Positions 19,330-27,054 of a stretch of 64,000 nt of DNA are shown here, one piece after another. Source of the stretch: JANQOH01 sp965214495 (lineage in GTDB: Bacteria > Pseudomonadota > Alphaproteobacteria > UBA7887); assembly GCA_965214495.1 (NCBI GenBank), contig OZ243958.1, forward strand, positions 1,736,001-1,800,000. Direction: 5' to 3'. Positions within the stretch are counted from its first letter, which is position 1, and each line of letters opens with the position of its first letter. A program made the position numbers and the translations under genes. The notes beneath the pieces are model-generated. The model worked only from the letters and a program-made list of their open reading frames with translations, was not told the DNA's origin and ran no database searches.

Positions 19330-20232
19330 CTACGGGGTTCGCGCCCAGTTCTCGATCAGTGCGCGCAGCGCGGCGACGAATGCCAGCGGCTGGTCGAGCG
19401 TCACGTGGTGACGGGCGCATGGGACTTCGACGATCGGCGCGCGCGGCCCCATGAGCGAAGACATGTAGTCCGCGGTCTCGCGAGAAACCAGGGCGCTTCG
19501 TTCGCCGAAGATCAGCGCGGCAGGGCATCGCAGCGCTTGCAGATATTCGTGGAACGGCTCGCCGAAGCGACGGGCGCCCATCGCGGCCGGATCGAATTTC
19601 CAACTCCATCCGCCAGCGGTTCGCCGTATCGAATGCCGCGCGATGTAGTCGACCAGGAAACCGTTCTCGCACGGTTGTTCCGGCATCAGGCGGAACCGGG
19701 CGAGTGCGGCCTCGCGCGTTTCGTAGGAGCGCACGGTACCCATATTCGGGCGCCTGTGCGGACGGCGCGCCCGGTCTTCCGGCGACCGGATCGGCGAATC
19801 GACGATCACCGCGCCGGCCAACCGGTCGCCGTAAAGAGCGCCGAACTTCATCGTCATGTAACCGCCGAAACTGTGTCCGACGACGACGGACCGCGCGCCG
19901 AGGGCCGCATCGTCGATCACCGCGTGCATTTCGCGGGCGCGGGTTTCGGCGTCGTAGGTCGGCCGCCGGCCGCTATCGCCCATGCCGGAGAGATCGAGCG
20001 CGGCGACATGACGGTCTCGGGCAAGGAAGGGTGCGATGAAGGCCCACCAATGCGCATGCGCGCCGCCCCCATGCACCAGCAGAACGCCGGGAAGGGAACC
20101 GGACGCCGCCGTGGCGGCGGGCCACAGCAAGTAGTGAATCGGGCACCCTTCGACCGCGACCGTCCGCGACATGCGTGGGTGACTCAACGCCCGGGCGAAC
20201 CATTCCGGCGCCCCATCGGTCCCGGCGGTCAT
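19330..20232 (-). CDS. Alpha/beta hydrolase
   Basis: This protein of about 300 residues has the alpha/beta hydrolase core: oxyanion region LLVHGGGAHAHWW, then LDLSGMGDSGRR, the nucleophile elbow GHSFGGY (Ser), and a late His in ARHHVTLDQP. Such enzymes cleave esters or related bonds. It is divergently arranged with the Baeyer-Villiger-type monooxygenase, 216 bp apart, and upstream of an SDR gene on its own strand. Ester cleavage after Baeyer-Villiger oxidation is the natural partner activity, so an esterase role is inferred. The start could be ATG 20232 or MSRTVAVEG about 57 bp further in. Confidence 0.85.
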   Translation of the reverse strand: MTAGTDGAPEWFARALSHPRMSRTVAVEGCPIHYLLWPAATAASGSLPGVLLVHGGGAHAHWWAFIAPFLARDRHVAALDLSGMGDSGRRPTYDAETRAREMHAVIDDAALGARSVVVGHSFGGYMTMKFGALYGDRLAGAVIVDSPIRSPEDRARRPHRRPNMGTVRSYETREAALARFRLMPEQPCENGFLVDYIARHSIRRTAGGWSWKFDPAAMGARRFGEPFHEYLQALRCPAALIFGERSALVSRETADYMSSLMGPRAPIVEVPCARHHVTLDQPLAFVAALRALIENWARTP

Positions 20233-20448
20233 GAAGCGCGCTCCCGTTCGTCCGGCCCGCAAGCGCGCAGCTCCTGCGGCAGCGCGCCGACAACTCACGA
20301 TAACGGTCGCCATGACGGCTCGCCACGAACCGAACGCATGGCATGGATGCAAGGAATACGTGCCGCGCGGCCTTGCGCGCTGGCGCGACGCGAGCGCATA
20401 TCGTCGCCGCGGCCGAGTAGGGGTCGACGTCAACCGGGATCGGGACCG

Positions 20449-22077
20449 ATGAGCGGCACGCACACTGCGCCCTCGGCCATCGTCGATGCGGTCATCGTCG
20501 GCGCCGGCTTCGCCGGGATGTATATGCTGCACCGCCTGCGCGGGCTCGGATTCACCGCGCGGGTGTTCGAAGCCGGCAGCGGAGTCGGCGGTACCTGGTA
20601 TTGGAATCGCTACCCCGGCGCCCGCTGCGACGTCGAGAGCATGCAGTATTCCTATCAGTTCGACGACGACCTGCAGCAATCGTGGGAGTGGAGCGAGCGC
20701 TACGCCACCCAGCCCGAGATCCTGCGCTATGCCAATCACGTCGCCGACCGTTACGATCTGCGCCGCGATATCGCGTTCGACACGCGCGTCGTCTCGGCGG
20801 TCTTCGACGAGCGCACCGACCGCTGGTCGATCGAAACCGCCGACGGCACACCCGTGGCGGCGCGCTTCTGCATCATGGCGACCGGCTGCCTGTCGAGCGC
20901 CAACACGCCGCGTTTCGACGGCATGGACGAGTTTCGCGGCGAAACCTGGCACACCGGACGCTGGCCGCACGAAGGAGTCGATTTCACCGGGCAGAGAGTC
21001 GGCGTGATCGGCACCGGGTCTTCGGCGATTCAATCGATCCCGGTGATTGCCGAACAGGCGCACGAACTCGTCGTTTTTCAGCGCACGCCCAATTTCACCA
21101 TCCCGGCGCACAATCGGCCGCTCGGCGCCGAGGAAGTGCGTGCGATAAAGGCCCGATACGCCGAATTGCGGGCGCTTGCACGTCGCCTGCACGCCGGCCT
21201 CGCGATCCCTTACAACCCGCGCCTGGCGCTCGAAGTGACCGAACAGGAGCGCCAGCGTGAATACGAAGCGCGCTGGCGCGAGGGCGGCACTGCTTTCATT
21301 GCGGCGTTCAAGGACCTGCTGACCGACCCGGCGGCCAACGAGACCGCCGCCGAATTCGTGCGCCGCAAGATCCGCGAAACGGTGCATGACCCGGCGGTGG
21401 TCGAACGGCTGTCGCCACACAACATCATCGGTTGCAAGCGCCTGTGCGTCGATACCGACTACTACAGGACCTTCAATCGGCCGAACGTCACCCTGGTCGA
21501 TGTCAGCGAGACGCCGATCGAGCGCCTGACCGCAAGCGGCCTTCGTGTCGGCGACACGGAATACGCACTCGACGCCATCGTCTTCGCGACCGGCTTCGAC
21601 GCTATGACAGGCGCGCTCAAACGCATCGACATTCACGGCACCGGCGGGCAATGCCTGCGGGAGAAATGGAAAGGCGGCCCGCGCGCCTATCTCGGGTTGA
21701 TGGCGGCCGGCTTTCCCAACCTGTTCACCATCACCGGACCGGGCAGCCCGTCGGTGCTCGCCAACATGATTCTCTGCATCGAACAGCACGTGGACTGGAC
21801 CGCGGACTGCCTCGACCACATGCGGGCGCGCGGGTTGAGCCGCATCGAACCGCGATCCGCTGCGGAGGACGCCTGGTGCACGCACGTCAACGAGGTCGCA
21901 GAAGCCTCGCTGCGTTCGACGTGCAGTTCATGGTATGTGGGCGCCAACATTCCGGGCAAGCCTCGGGTCTTCATGCCGTATATCGGCGGCTTCCCCGCCT
22001 ATGTCGAGCGATGCGAGGCGATCGTGGCGGCCGGCTACGAAGGATTCGACTTCACGCCGCTGTCGACCGCCGCCTGA
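20449..22077 (+). CDS. Flavin-containing Baeyer-Villiger-type monooxygenase
   Basis: This 542-residue flavoprotein has an FAD-binding GxGxxG (VGAGFAGMYML, residues about 16-26), the block GVGGTWYWNRYPGARCDVES typical of cyclohexanone and phenylacetone monooxygenases, the fingerprint FxGxxxHxxxW (FRGETWHTGRW, from about residue 162), and a second nucleotide loop GVIGTGSSAIQ for NADPH. Late blocks DAIVFATGFDAMTG and ITGPGSPSVLANM also fit. It inserts oxygen next to a ketone to give an ester or lactone. ATG 20449 is chosen because the long upstream frame is a shadow of the hydrolase. The last 43 bp overlap the convergent methyltransferase gene. The ketone substrate is unknown. Confidence 0.92.
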   Translation: MSGTHTAPSAIVDAVIVGAGFAGMYMLHRLRGLGFTARVFEAGSGVGGTWYWNRYPGARCDVESMQYSYQFDDDLQQSWEWSERYATQPEILRYANHVADRYDLRRDIAFDTRVVSAVFDERTDRWSIETADGTPVAARFCIMATGCLSSANTPRFDGMDEFRGETWHTGRWPHEGVDFTGQRVGVIGTGSSAIQSIPVIAEQAHELVVFQRTPNFTIPAHNRPLGAEEVRAIKARYAELRALARRLHAGLAIPYNPRLALEVTEQERQREYEARWREGGTAFIAAFKDLLTDPAANETAAEFVRRKIRETVHDPAVVERLSPHNIIGCKRLCVDTDYYRTFNRPNVTLVDVSETPIERLTASGLRVGDTEYALDAIVFATGFDAMTGALKRIDIHGTGGQCLREKWKGGPRAYLGLMAAGFPNLFTITGPGSPSVLANMILCIEQHVDWTADCLDHMRARGLSRIEPRSAAEDAWCTHVNEVAEASLRSTCSSWYVGANIPGKPRVFMPYIGGFPAYVERCEAIVAAGYEGFDFTPLSTAA

Positions 22078-22610
22078 CAGCGGCTTGCGACGATGCGTTG
22101 AACGCAAGCCGGTTTCGGTTCGGCGACCTCGATGTCTTCATAGGCCAGCACGCGCAGACGCGCGGCGCGCGCCACGTCGAGCAGTTCCCCGGGGCGTAGC
22201 AGGAAGTTCGGGTTGCGCGGCCGCCCGAACCGCTCGTTGCCGACCGCGAAGGTCTCGTAGATCAGCACGCCGGCCGGCGCGAGCGCGGCGGTAAGCGGCG
22301 CGAAAAGTGGCCGATGAAGATAGTTCGTGACGACGATACCGACAAAACGCTGGTTCCCAATCAGCCAATCTCCACCGGTCTCCAGATCCGCCGCGCGGCA
22401 TGTCAGCCGCGGCGACGCGAGATCGTCCAGGCGGGAGAGATCGCGATCGACTGCCGTGACCGCGTAGCCGGCGTCGAGCAGCCAGCGCGTGTGCCGCCCG
22501 GCGCCGCACGCCAGGTCGAGCACCGGGCCGCCGGGCGCGATCAGACGCGCGAAGCGCGCGACCCAGGGCGAGACCGGCGCGGCGGGCTTTCGTTCCGGCC
22601 GTGAAACCAT
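22035..22610 (-). CDS. Class I SAM-dependent methyltransferase
   Basis: This 191-residue protein has a SAM-binding motif I, VLDLACGAGRHTRWLL (near residue 30), an acidic strand end TAVDRD, and a later VVTNYLHRPLF in the motif IV region. Proteins of this shape are often annotated as TehB-like or simply class I methyltransferases. The substrate cannot be read from sequence. Its end overlaps the 3' end of the convergent monooxygenase gene by 43 bp. It lies 60 bp downstream of the rhomboid gene and is probably the last gene of that - strand unit. Confidence 0.85.
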   Translation of the reverse strand: MVSRPERKPAAPVSPWVARFARLIAPGGPVLDLACGAGRHTRWLLDAGYAVTAVDRDLSRLDDLASPRLTCRAADLETGGDWLIGNQRFVGIVVTNYLHRPLFAPLTAALAPAGVLIYETFAVGNERFGRPRNPNFLLRPGELLDVARAARLRVLAYEDIEVAEPKPACVQRIVASRCQAAVDSGVKSNPS

Positions 22611-22670
22611 GCCATCCAGCCTGGAGTTATCGATCCCGCCGGCGCCGGCGGCGACCGCCGAACTGAAACA

Positions 22671-23285
22671 CTACTTCCTGAGAAAGCCGGGGTAGCGGCG
22701 CAGCAGAACGGCCGCGGCGAGGGCTCCGGCTGCGAGACCGCCGAGATGCGCCTGCCAGCCGATGCGGAAACCGAACAGATCACCGGTGTCGCCCAGCAGG
22801 GCGAGCACGAGGTTGAGCACGACCATGAAGCCGAGTAGCGCGGTGCCGACGCGCATCGACGACGCGCGTCCGGTATCGCGCAGGATCAGGGCCGCCGCGC
22901 CGGTCACGCCATGGACCGCGCCGGAGGCGCCGATCAGTTGCGCCGCGCCGCCGCCGGAACCGATAGCCGCCGAAAAGGCCAGCCCGCCGGCCACGGTCGA
23001 GAGCACGAAGATGCCGAGCAGGACCACCGCGCCGAAGCGCCGTTCGACAACCGACGCGAACGCCAGCAACATGCCCGCATTGACGAGCAGATGGCTGAAC
23101 CCGGCGTGCAGAAAGCCGTGGCCCAGCAGTGCCGGCGCCAACGGGTTCGCGCTGTCGAGGACCAACCATTCCCAGGCCCACGGACCGCTATCCACAAGGC
23201 GGGTCGCAAGCCAGACGGCCACCATGACGGCGCACAACAGAAGAGTGGCCGGCGGCGCGTTGAAGACCGGCTGACGGGCTGTCAT
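22671..23285 (-). CDS. Rhomboid family intramembrane serine protease
   Basis: This 204-residue membrane protein has about six hydrophobic helices. The catalytic serine is Ser121 in the GxSG motif (IGASGAVHG), and the partner histidine is His180 in WQAHLGGLAAG. The helix-2 pattern GHGFLHAGFSHLLVNAGML, with the conserved HxxxH-type histidines and Asn, is also present, so all the family's active-site parts are there. It cleaves membrane proteins within the bilayer; its targets are unknown. Its ATG overlaps the stop of the threonine aldolase gene, so the two are translationally coupled. Confidence 0.92.
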   Translation of the reverse strand: MTARQPVFNAPPATLLLCAVMVAVWLATRLVDSGPWAWEWLVLDSANPLAPALLGHGFLHAGFSHLLVNAGMLLAFASVVERRFGAVVLLGIFVLSTVAGGLAFSAAIGSGGGAAQLIGASGAVHGVTGAAALILRDTGRASSMRVGTALLGFMVVLNLVLALLGDTGDLFGFRIGWQAHLGGLAAGALAAAVLLRRYPGFLRK

Positions 23286-24319
23286 GCGTCTTGCGCGGCG
23301 GCGGCGCATTCGAGGAAACGGTCGATCGCGCCGTCCTCGACACACCAGGGCACGACGAGGCGGATCGCGCCCTCCGCACCGGGCCAGCGGTGAAACTCGA
23401 ACCCCTCCGCGTGCAACGCGTCGACGATGCCCGGCGTCGTGCGCACGAACAGCGCGTTGGATTCGACCGGATGCAGAAGTTCGATTCCCGGCAGAGCCTG
23501 CAGGCCGGCCGCGAGGCGCGCCGCGCCGGCATTGGCTCGACGGGCGAGGCGCAGCCACAGGCCGTCTTCGAAGCAAGCTTCGAGCTGGGCCGAGAGATAG
23601 CGCATCTTGCTCCACAGATGCCCGCCTCTCATGCGCCGACGGAGCATCGTCGCGCTCGCGCCGGTGCGGAAATCGACCACCGCTTCGGCAGCAAGCGCAC
23701 CGTTCTTCGTCGCCCCGAACGACAGAACGTCCACGCCGGCGCGCCAGGTGACGTCGGCGGGGCTGCAACCGAGGCTCGCCACCGCGTTGGCGAGCCGGGC
23801 GCCGTCCATGTGAACGCCCATGCCGCGGGCGCGGGCCATGCGGGTCAGGGCGGACAGTTCGTCGAGCGTATAGACCGTGCCCGCCTCGGTCGCCTGGGTC
23901 AGGCTGAGCGTGGTCGGCAGCGCCTCGTGCTCGCCGTGGAAGCCGGTCGCTGCCAGCATATCGGCGAGCCGGTCCGGGTCGATCTTGCCGTGGACGCCGG
24001 GCGCGCCGATCAGCTTGGCGCCGCCGGTATAGAACTCCGGTGCGCCGCATTCGTCCACGTTCACATGCGCTTCCGCGTGGCAGTAAACCGCACCGTGCGG
24101 CGGCGTAAGCTCGGCCAGCGACAGCACGTTCGCCGCGGTGCCGGTGGCGACCGGATAGACCGCCACCCGGGTTTCGAAGACGGCACCGAGGCGTTCGTCC
24201 AGCCGGCGGCTCCACTCGTCGGCGCCGTAGGCGTGGGCGGCGCCCCGGTTCGCGGCGACCAACGCGTCGAGGATTTCGGGGGCGGCGGGGGATTCGTTGT
24301 CGCTGCGGAAATTGGTCAT
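23282..24319 (-). CDS. ltaE: Low-specificity threonine aldolase (PLP fold type I)
   Basis: This protein of about 345 residues begins FRSDNESPAAPEI. It has a PLP-binding pattern with HMDGARLANA (Asp bound to the cofactor nitrogen) and the Schiff-base lysine in SFGATKNGALAAE, both hallmarks of threonine/beta-eliminating lyases. The enzyme splits threonine or allo-threonine into glycine and acetaldehyde. I place the start at ATG 24319 (MTNFRSDNES). A start at 24352 is possible and would overlap the upstream JAMM gene. The stop overlaps the rhomboid start. A related aromatic beta-hydroxyamino acid lyase activity cannot be excluded. Confidence 0.9.
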   Translation of the reverse strand: MTNFRSDNESPAAPEILDALVAANRGAAHAYGADEWSRRLDERLGAVFETRVAVYPVATGTAANVLSLAELTPPHGAVYCHAEAHVNVDECGAPEFYTGGAKLIGAPGVHGKIDPDRLADMLAATGFHGEHEALPTTLSLTQATEAGTVYTLDELSALTRMARARGMGVHMDGARLANAVASLGCSPADVTWRAGVDVLSFGATKNGALAAEAVVDFRTGASATMLRRRMRGGHLWSKMRYLSAQLEACFEDGLWLRLARRANAGAARLAAGLQALPGIELLHPVESNALFVRTTPGIVDALHAEGFEFHRWPGAEGAIRLVVPWCVEDGAIDRFLECAAAAQDA

Positions 24320-24326
24320 TGCCGGT

Positions 24327-24755
24327 TCAGCTCGGGTCGGGGCGCCAATCATCGGCGATCAGCGGGCATTGTACAAAGCGCCGCGGGTCGTCGGCGAGGC
24401 GGTGGGCGGTGGTGAGCACGGCCTGGCCGTTCAATACCGAGGTGATGAGCCAGGTCAGGTCGGGTTCCCATGCGCGTTCGAGATCGCGCGCGGAGGGTTG
24501 GGCGGGGCTGTCGGGGTGCGAGTGATAGACGCCGACGACGGCCTTGTCGGCGCCGCGCAGCGCCTTGTGCAACTTCAGGCGCAGGCCGGGATCGACCTCG
24601 AACGCGGTGCGCGGGTCGGCGGCCAGGTTGGCGCTCGGATGCGCGGCGCCGATGCGCCAACCGTTGCCGACCAGAAGGCCGCACGCTTCTTCGGGATAGG
24701 CCGCCTCGCTCGCCGCGACGACGGTACGGAGCGCTTCCGGCGCGATGCGAATCAT
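24327..24755 (-). CDS. JAMM/Mov34-type metallopeptidase (family M67)
   Basis: This 142-residue protein is a single MPN domain with a perfect JAMM zinc motif: Glu22/Glu23 in YPEEACGLLVG, then His78-x-His80-x7-Ser88-x2-Asp91 (VYHSHPDSPAQPSARD). Family members remove ubiquitin-like tags in eukaryotes. In bacteria they release sulfur-carrier proteins or peptides, as in cysteine or molybdopterin pathways, but no ThiS- or MoaD-like partner is next to it here. The start overlaps the stop of the DUF6476-like gene (ATGA), and threonine aldolase follows 7 bp later. Active zinc enzyme by motif; substrate unknown. Confidence 0.85.
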   Translation of the reverse strand: MIRIAPEALRTVVAASEAAYPEEACGLLVGNGWRIGAAHPSANLAADPRTAFEVDPGLRLKLHKALRGADKAVVGVYHSHPDSPAQPSARDLERAWEPDLTWLITSVLNGQAVLTTAHRLADDPRRFVQCPLIADDWRPDPS

Positions 24756-25030
24756 CGCTCGATCTCCACTGTGCTCACCAGCCGGCCGGAGGCCAGATCG
24801 ACGATCACGACACGCGGGCCCCGGTCGGTTTCGAGACGAAGCGCGAGCCGGTCGCCGTCGAGCACGGTTTCGACGATCGCGGCGCGTTCGGGCAGTTGCA
24901 GGGCGATCGCCTCGCGCGGCGCGCCCGCGGCGGACAGGCGATGAGCGATGGCGGTCGCGACGACCGCGAGGCCGGCGACGATCAGCAAGCCCAGACCGAT
25001 CACCAGCGCTTTCAGTTGCGGTATGGTCAT
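24752..25030 (-). CDS. Small single-pass membrane protein, DUF6476-like
   Basis: This 92-residue protein has one membrane helix at residues about 8-29 (LKALVIGLGLLIVAGLAVVATAI) followed by a short soluble domain of alternating strands (AIVETVLDGDRLALRLE, RVVIVDLASG). I tentatively recall it as a small alphaproteobacterial family of unknown function (DUF6476). It is the first gene of a - strand group leading to the JAMM peptidase. Its start codon is only 5 bp from the start codon of the divergent pseudouridine synthase, so its control sequences must lie inside that gene. Confidence 0.7.
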   Translation of the reverse strand: MTIPQLKALVIGLGLLIVAGLAVVATAIAHRLSAAGAPREAIALQLPERAAIVETVLDGDRLALRLETDRGPRVVIVDLASGRLVSTVEIER

Positions 25031-25035
25031 GGGCG

Positions 25036-25989
25036 ATGGCCGAGCACCGTTTCACCGTTCCGCCCGGCGCGGCGCGCGAACGCCTCGACCGCTTTCTCGC
25101 CGACCGGGTGCCGGAGGTGTCGCGCAGCCGTATCGCCGCCCTGATCCGGGACGGCGCTGCGACCGTCGCGGATCGAGCCACGGTCCAGCCGGGGCATCGG
25201 TTGACCGCCGGCGCCCCGGTTCGCCTGCTTGTGCCGGCGCCGGAGGATCCGAGTCCGGAGGCGCAAGCGATCGCCCTCGAGGTGGTGTTCGAGGACGACG
25301 CGTTGATCGTCGTCGACAAGCCGGCCGGGCTGGTGGTGCATCCGGCGCCGGGCAATCCGGACCGCACGCTGGTCAACGCTCTGCTGGCCCATTGCGGCCA
25401 CTCGCTGTCGGGGATCGGCGGCGTGCGGCGCCCGGGGATCGTGCATCGGCTCGACAAGGACACGAGCGGGCTGATGGTCGCGGCCAAGACCGATGCCGCG
25501 CACCGCGGCCTGGCCCGCCAGTTCGCCCGCCGCGAGATCGACCGGGCCTATCGCGCGGTGGTGCACGGGACTCCGAGTCCGGCCGCCGGCGCGATCGAAG
25601 GCGCCATCGGCCGCCACCCGCGCCACCGCAAGAAGATGGCGGTCGTCGCCGGCGGCAAGCCCGCGCGCACCCGCTACACGGTCGAAGCGACCTATGGCGG
25701 GCGTGCGGCGCTGGTTCGCTGCGTGCTGGAGACCGGAAGAACCCATCAGATCCGCGTGCACATGGCTCATCGCGGCTGGCCGGTGATCGGCGACCGGTTG
25801 TATGCCCGCGGGCGCACCGCCGCTGCGCCGACCCGCCAGGCCCTCCATGCGTCCAGGCTCGGCTTCACGCATCCGTTATCCGGTGTGAAAATTTGTTTCA
25901 AAAGTAATTTACCAAGCGACATCAAGGGGTTGATATGCGATCTCCGGCACGGGGCGGCGGCGCCCCGATTTGGCCGCAGTTCGCCCTAA
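25036..25989 (+). CDS. RluA-family 23S rRNA pseudouridine synthase (RluD-like)
   Basis: This 317-residue protein has an N-terminal S4 RNA-binding domain (RLDRFLADRVPEVSRSRIAALI, residues about 15-60) and a catalytic domain with the active-site Asp140 in HRLDKDTSG. It also has the entry motif VVDKPAGLVVHPAPGN and the late ETGRTHQIRVHMA. S4 plus catalytic domain in this order is the RluD layout, which modifies 23S rRNA helix 69, but RluC-like specificity is not excluded. ATG 25036 is chosen because the family N-terminus begins there; the longer frame is a shadow. It diverges from the DUF6476-like gene with start codons 5 bp apart. Confidence 0.92.
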   Translation: MAEHRFTVPPGAARERLDRFLADRVPEVSRSRIAALIRDGAATVADRATVQPGHRLTAGAPVRLLVPAPEDPSPEAQAIALEVVFEDDALIVVDKPAGLVVHPAPGNPDRTLVNALLAHCGHSLSGIGGVRRPGIVHRLDKDTSGLMVAAKTDAAHRGLARQFARREIDRAYRAVVHGTPSPAAGAIEGAIGRHPRHRKKMAVVAGGKPARTRYTVEATYGGRAALVRCVLETGRTHQIRVHMAHRGWPVIGDRLYARGRTAAAPTRQALHASRLGFTHPLSGVKICFKSNLPSDIKGLICDLRHGAAAPRFGRSSP

Positions 25990-26051
25990 CTGTTGACGCA
26001 TCGGCCATCTCCGTTCGGCCTTCCGACACTGCCGGCGCCGCCGGCGACCCT

Positions 26052-26078
26052 ATAGCACTCCATGTCCTGGAGTGCTAA
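26052..26078 (+). promoter_or_regulatory. CIRCE operator (HrcA-binding inverted repeat) upstream of rpoH
   Basis: The left arm ATAGCACTC and right arm GAGTGCTAA flank a 9-bp spacer (CATGTCCTG). The CIRCE consensus is TTAGCACTC-N9-GAGTGCTAA, so 17 of 18 arm positions match with exact spacing; the only mismatch is the first base. CIRCE is bound by the heat-shock repressor HrcA. It ends 32 bp before the rpoH start and before its ribosome binding site (CAGGAGG), as expected for a repressor operator in the promoter/leader region. A TTGACG at 25993-25998 and a TATAGC at 26051-26056 are possible promoter parts, but their spacing to each other is not standard. Confidence 0.88.
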
Positions 26079-26110
26079 AATTTCCCGCCAGGGCAGGAGG
26101 CCTCTTTCCC

Positions 26111-27043
26111 ATGCCGTTGAACACGCTTCCCACCGTTTCGTCCGAAGGCGGACTCGCGCGGTATCTTGAAGAGATCCGGCGTTTCCCCATGCTGACGCAC
26201 GACGAGGAATACATGCTGGCGCGCAGCTGGCGCGAGCATGGCGACACCGAGGCGGCGCACAAACTGGTCACCAGCCATTTGCGCCTGGTGGCCAAGATCG
26301 CGATGGGCTACCGCGGCTACGGCCTGCCGGTGGGCGAACTGATCTCGGAAGGCAATGTCGGCATGATGCAGGCGGTCAAGCGCTTCGACCCCGACCGCGG
26401 TTTTCGTCTGGCCACTTACGCGATGTGGTGGATCCGCGCGTCGATCCAGGAATATATCCTGCACTCGTGGTCGCTGGTGAAGATGGGCACGACGGCGGCG
26501 CAAAAGAAGCTGTTCTTCAATCTCCGCAAACTCAAGGGCCAGTTGCAGGCGATCGACGACGGCGACTTGCCGGACGAAACGGTGAGCGAGATCGCGCGCC
26601 GGCTCGACGTGTCGGCGGAGGAAGTGGTGAGTATGAACCGCCGCATGGCCGGCGGCGACCACTCGCTGAACTCCCCGCTGCGTGCGGGCGGGGACGGCGA
26701 GTGGATCGACTGGCTGGCTTCGGGCGACGACGACCAGGAAGAGGTCATCGCCAATTCCGAAGAACTCGACCATCGCCGCGAAATGCTCACCGAGGCTCTG
26801 GAGGTTCTGAGCGACCGCGAACGGCATATTCTTACCGAGCGCCGCCTGAGCGACGAACCGCAGACCCTGGAAGAACTCAGCCATGTTTATAGCGTGAGCC
26901 GCGAGCGCGTGCGGCAGATCGAAGTCCGCGCCTTCGAGAAAGTACAAAAGGCCATCCGCGACATGCTCGCCCGGGAGGCGCTGGCGATGGCCGCCGCACG
27001 CCAGGCGGTCCGCGCGTCCGCGGCGGCCGGCAACCGGGCGTAG
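26111..27043 (+). CDS. rpoH: RNA polymerase heat-shock sigma factor RpoH (sigma-32)
   Basis: This 310-residue sigma-70 family protein has region 1.2 (LARYLEEIRRFPMLTHDEEY), region 2 with the core-binding and -10-reading helices (LISEGNVGMMQAVKRFDPDR, LATYAMWWIRASIQEYIL), the RpoH-box-type segment QKKLFFNLRKLK that marks heat-shock sigmas, and region 4 with a helix-turn-helix (TLEELSHVYSVSRERVRQIEV). It directs transcription of chaperone and protease genes after heat shock. ATG 26111 follows a strong ribosome binding site (GCAGGAGG) and begins MPLNTLPTVSSEGG, the usual RpoH start. The CIRCE operator just upstream suggests repression by HrcA. Confidence 0.95.
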   Translation: MPLNTLPTVSSEGGLARYLEEIRRFPMLTHDEEYMLARSWREHGDTEAAHKLVTSHLRLVAKIAMGYRGYGLPVGELISEGNVGMMQAVKRFDPDRGFRLATYAMWWIRASIQEYILHSWSLVKMGTTAAQKKLFFNLRKLKGQLQAIDDGDLPDETVSEIARRLDVSAEEVVSMNRRMAGGDHSLNSPLRAGGDGEWIDWLASGDDDQEEVIANSEELDHRREMLTEALEVLSDRERHILTERRLSDEPQTLEELSHVYSVSRERVRQIEVRAFEKVQKAIRDMLAREALAMAAARQAVRASAAAGNRA

Positions 27044-27054
27044 AACCGCCCGCG

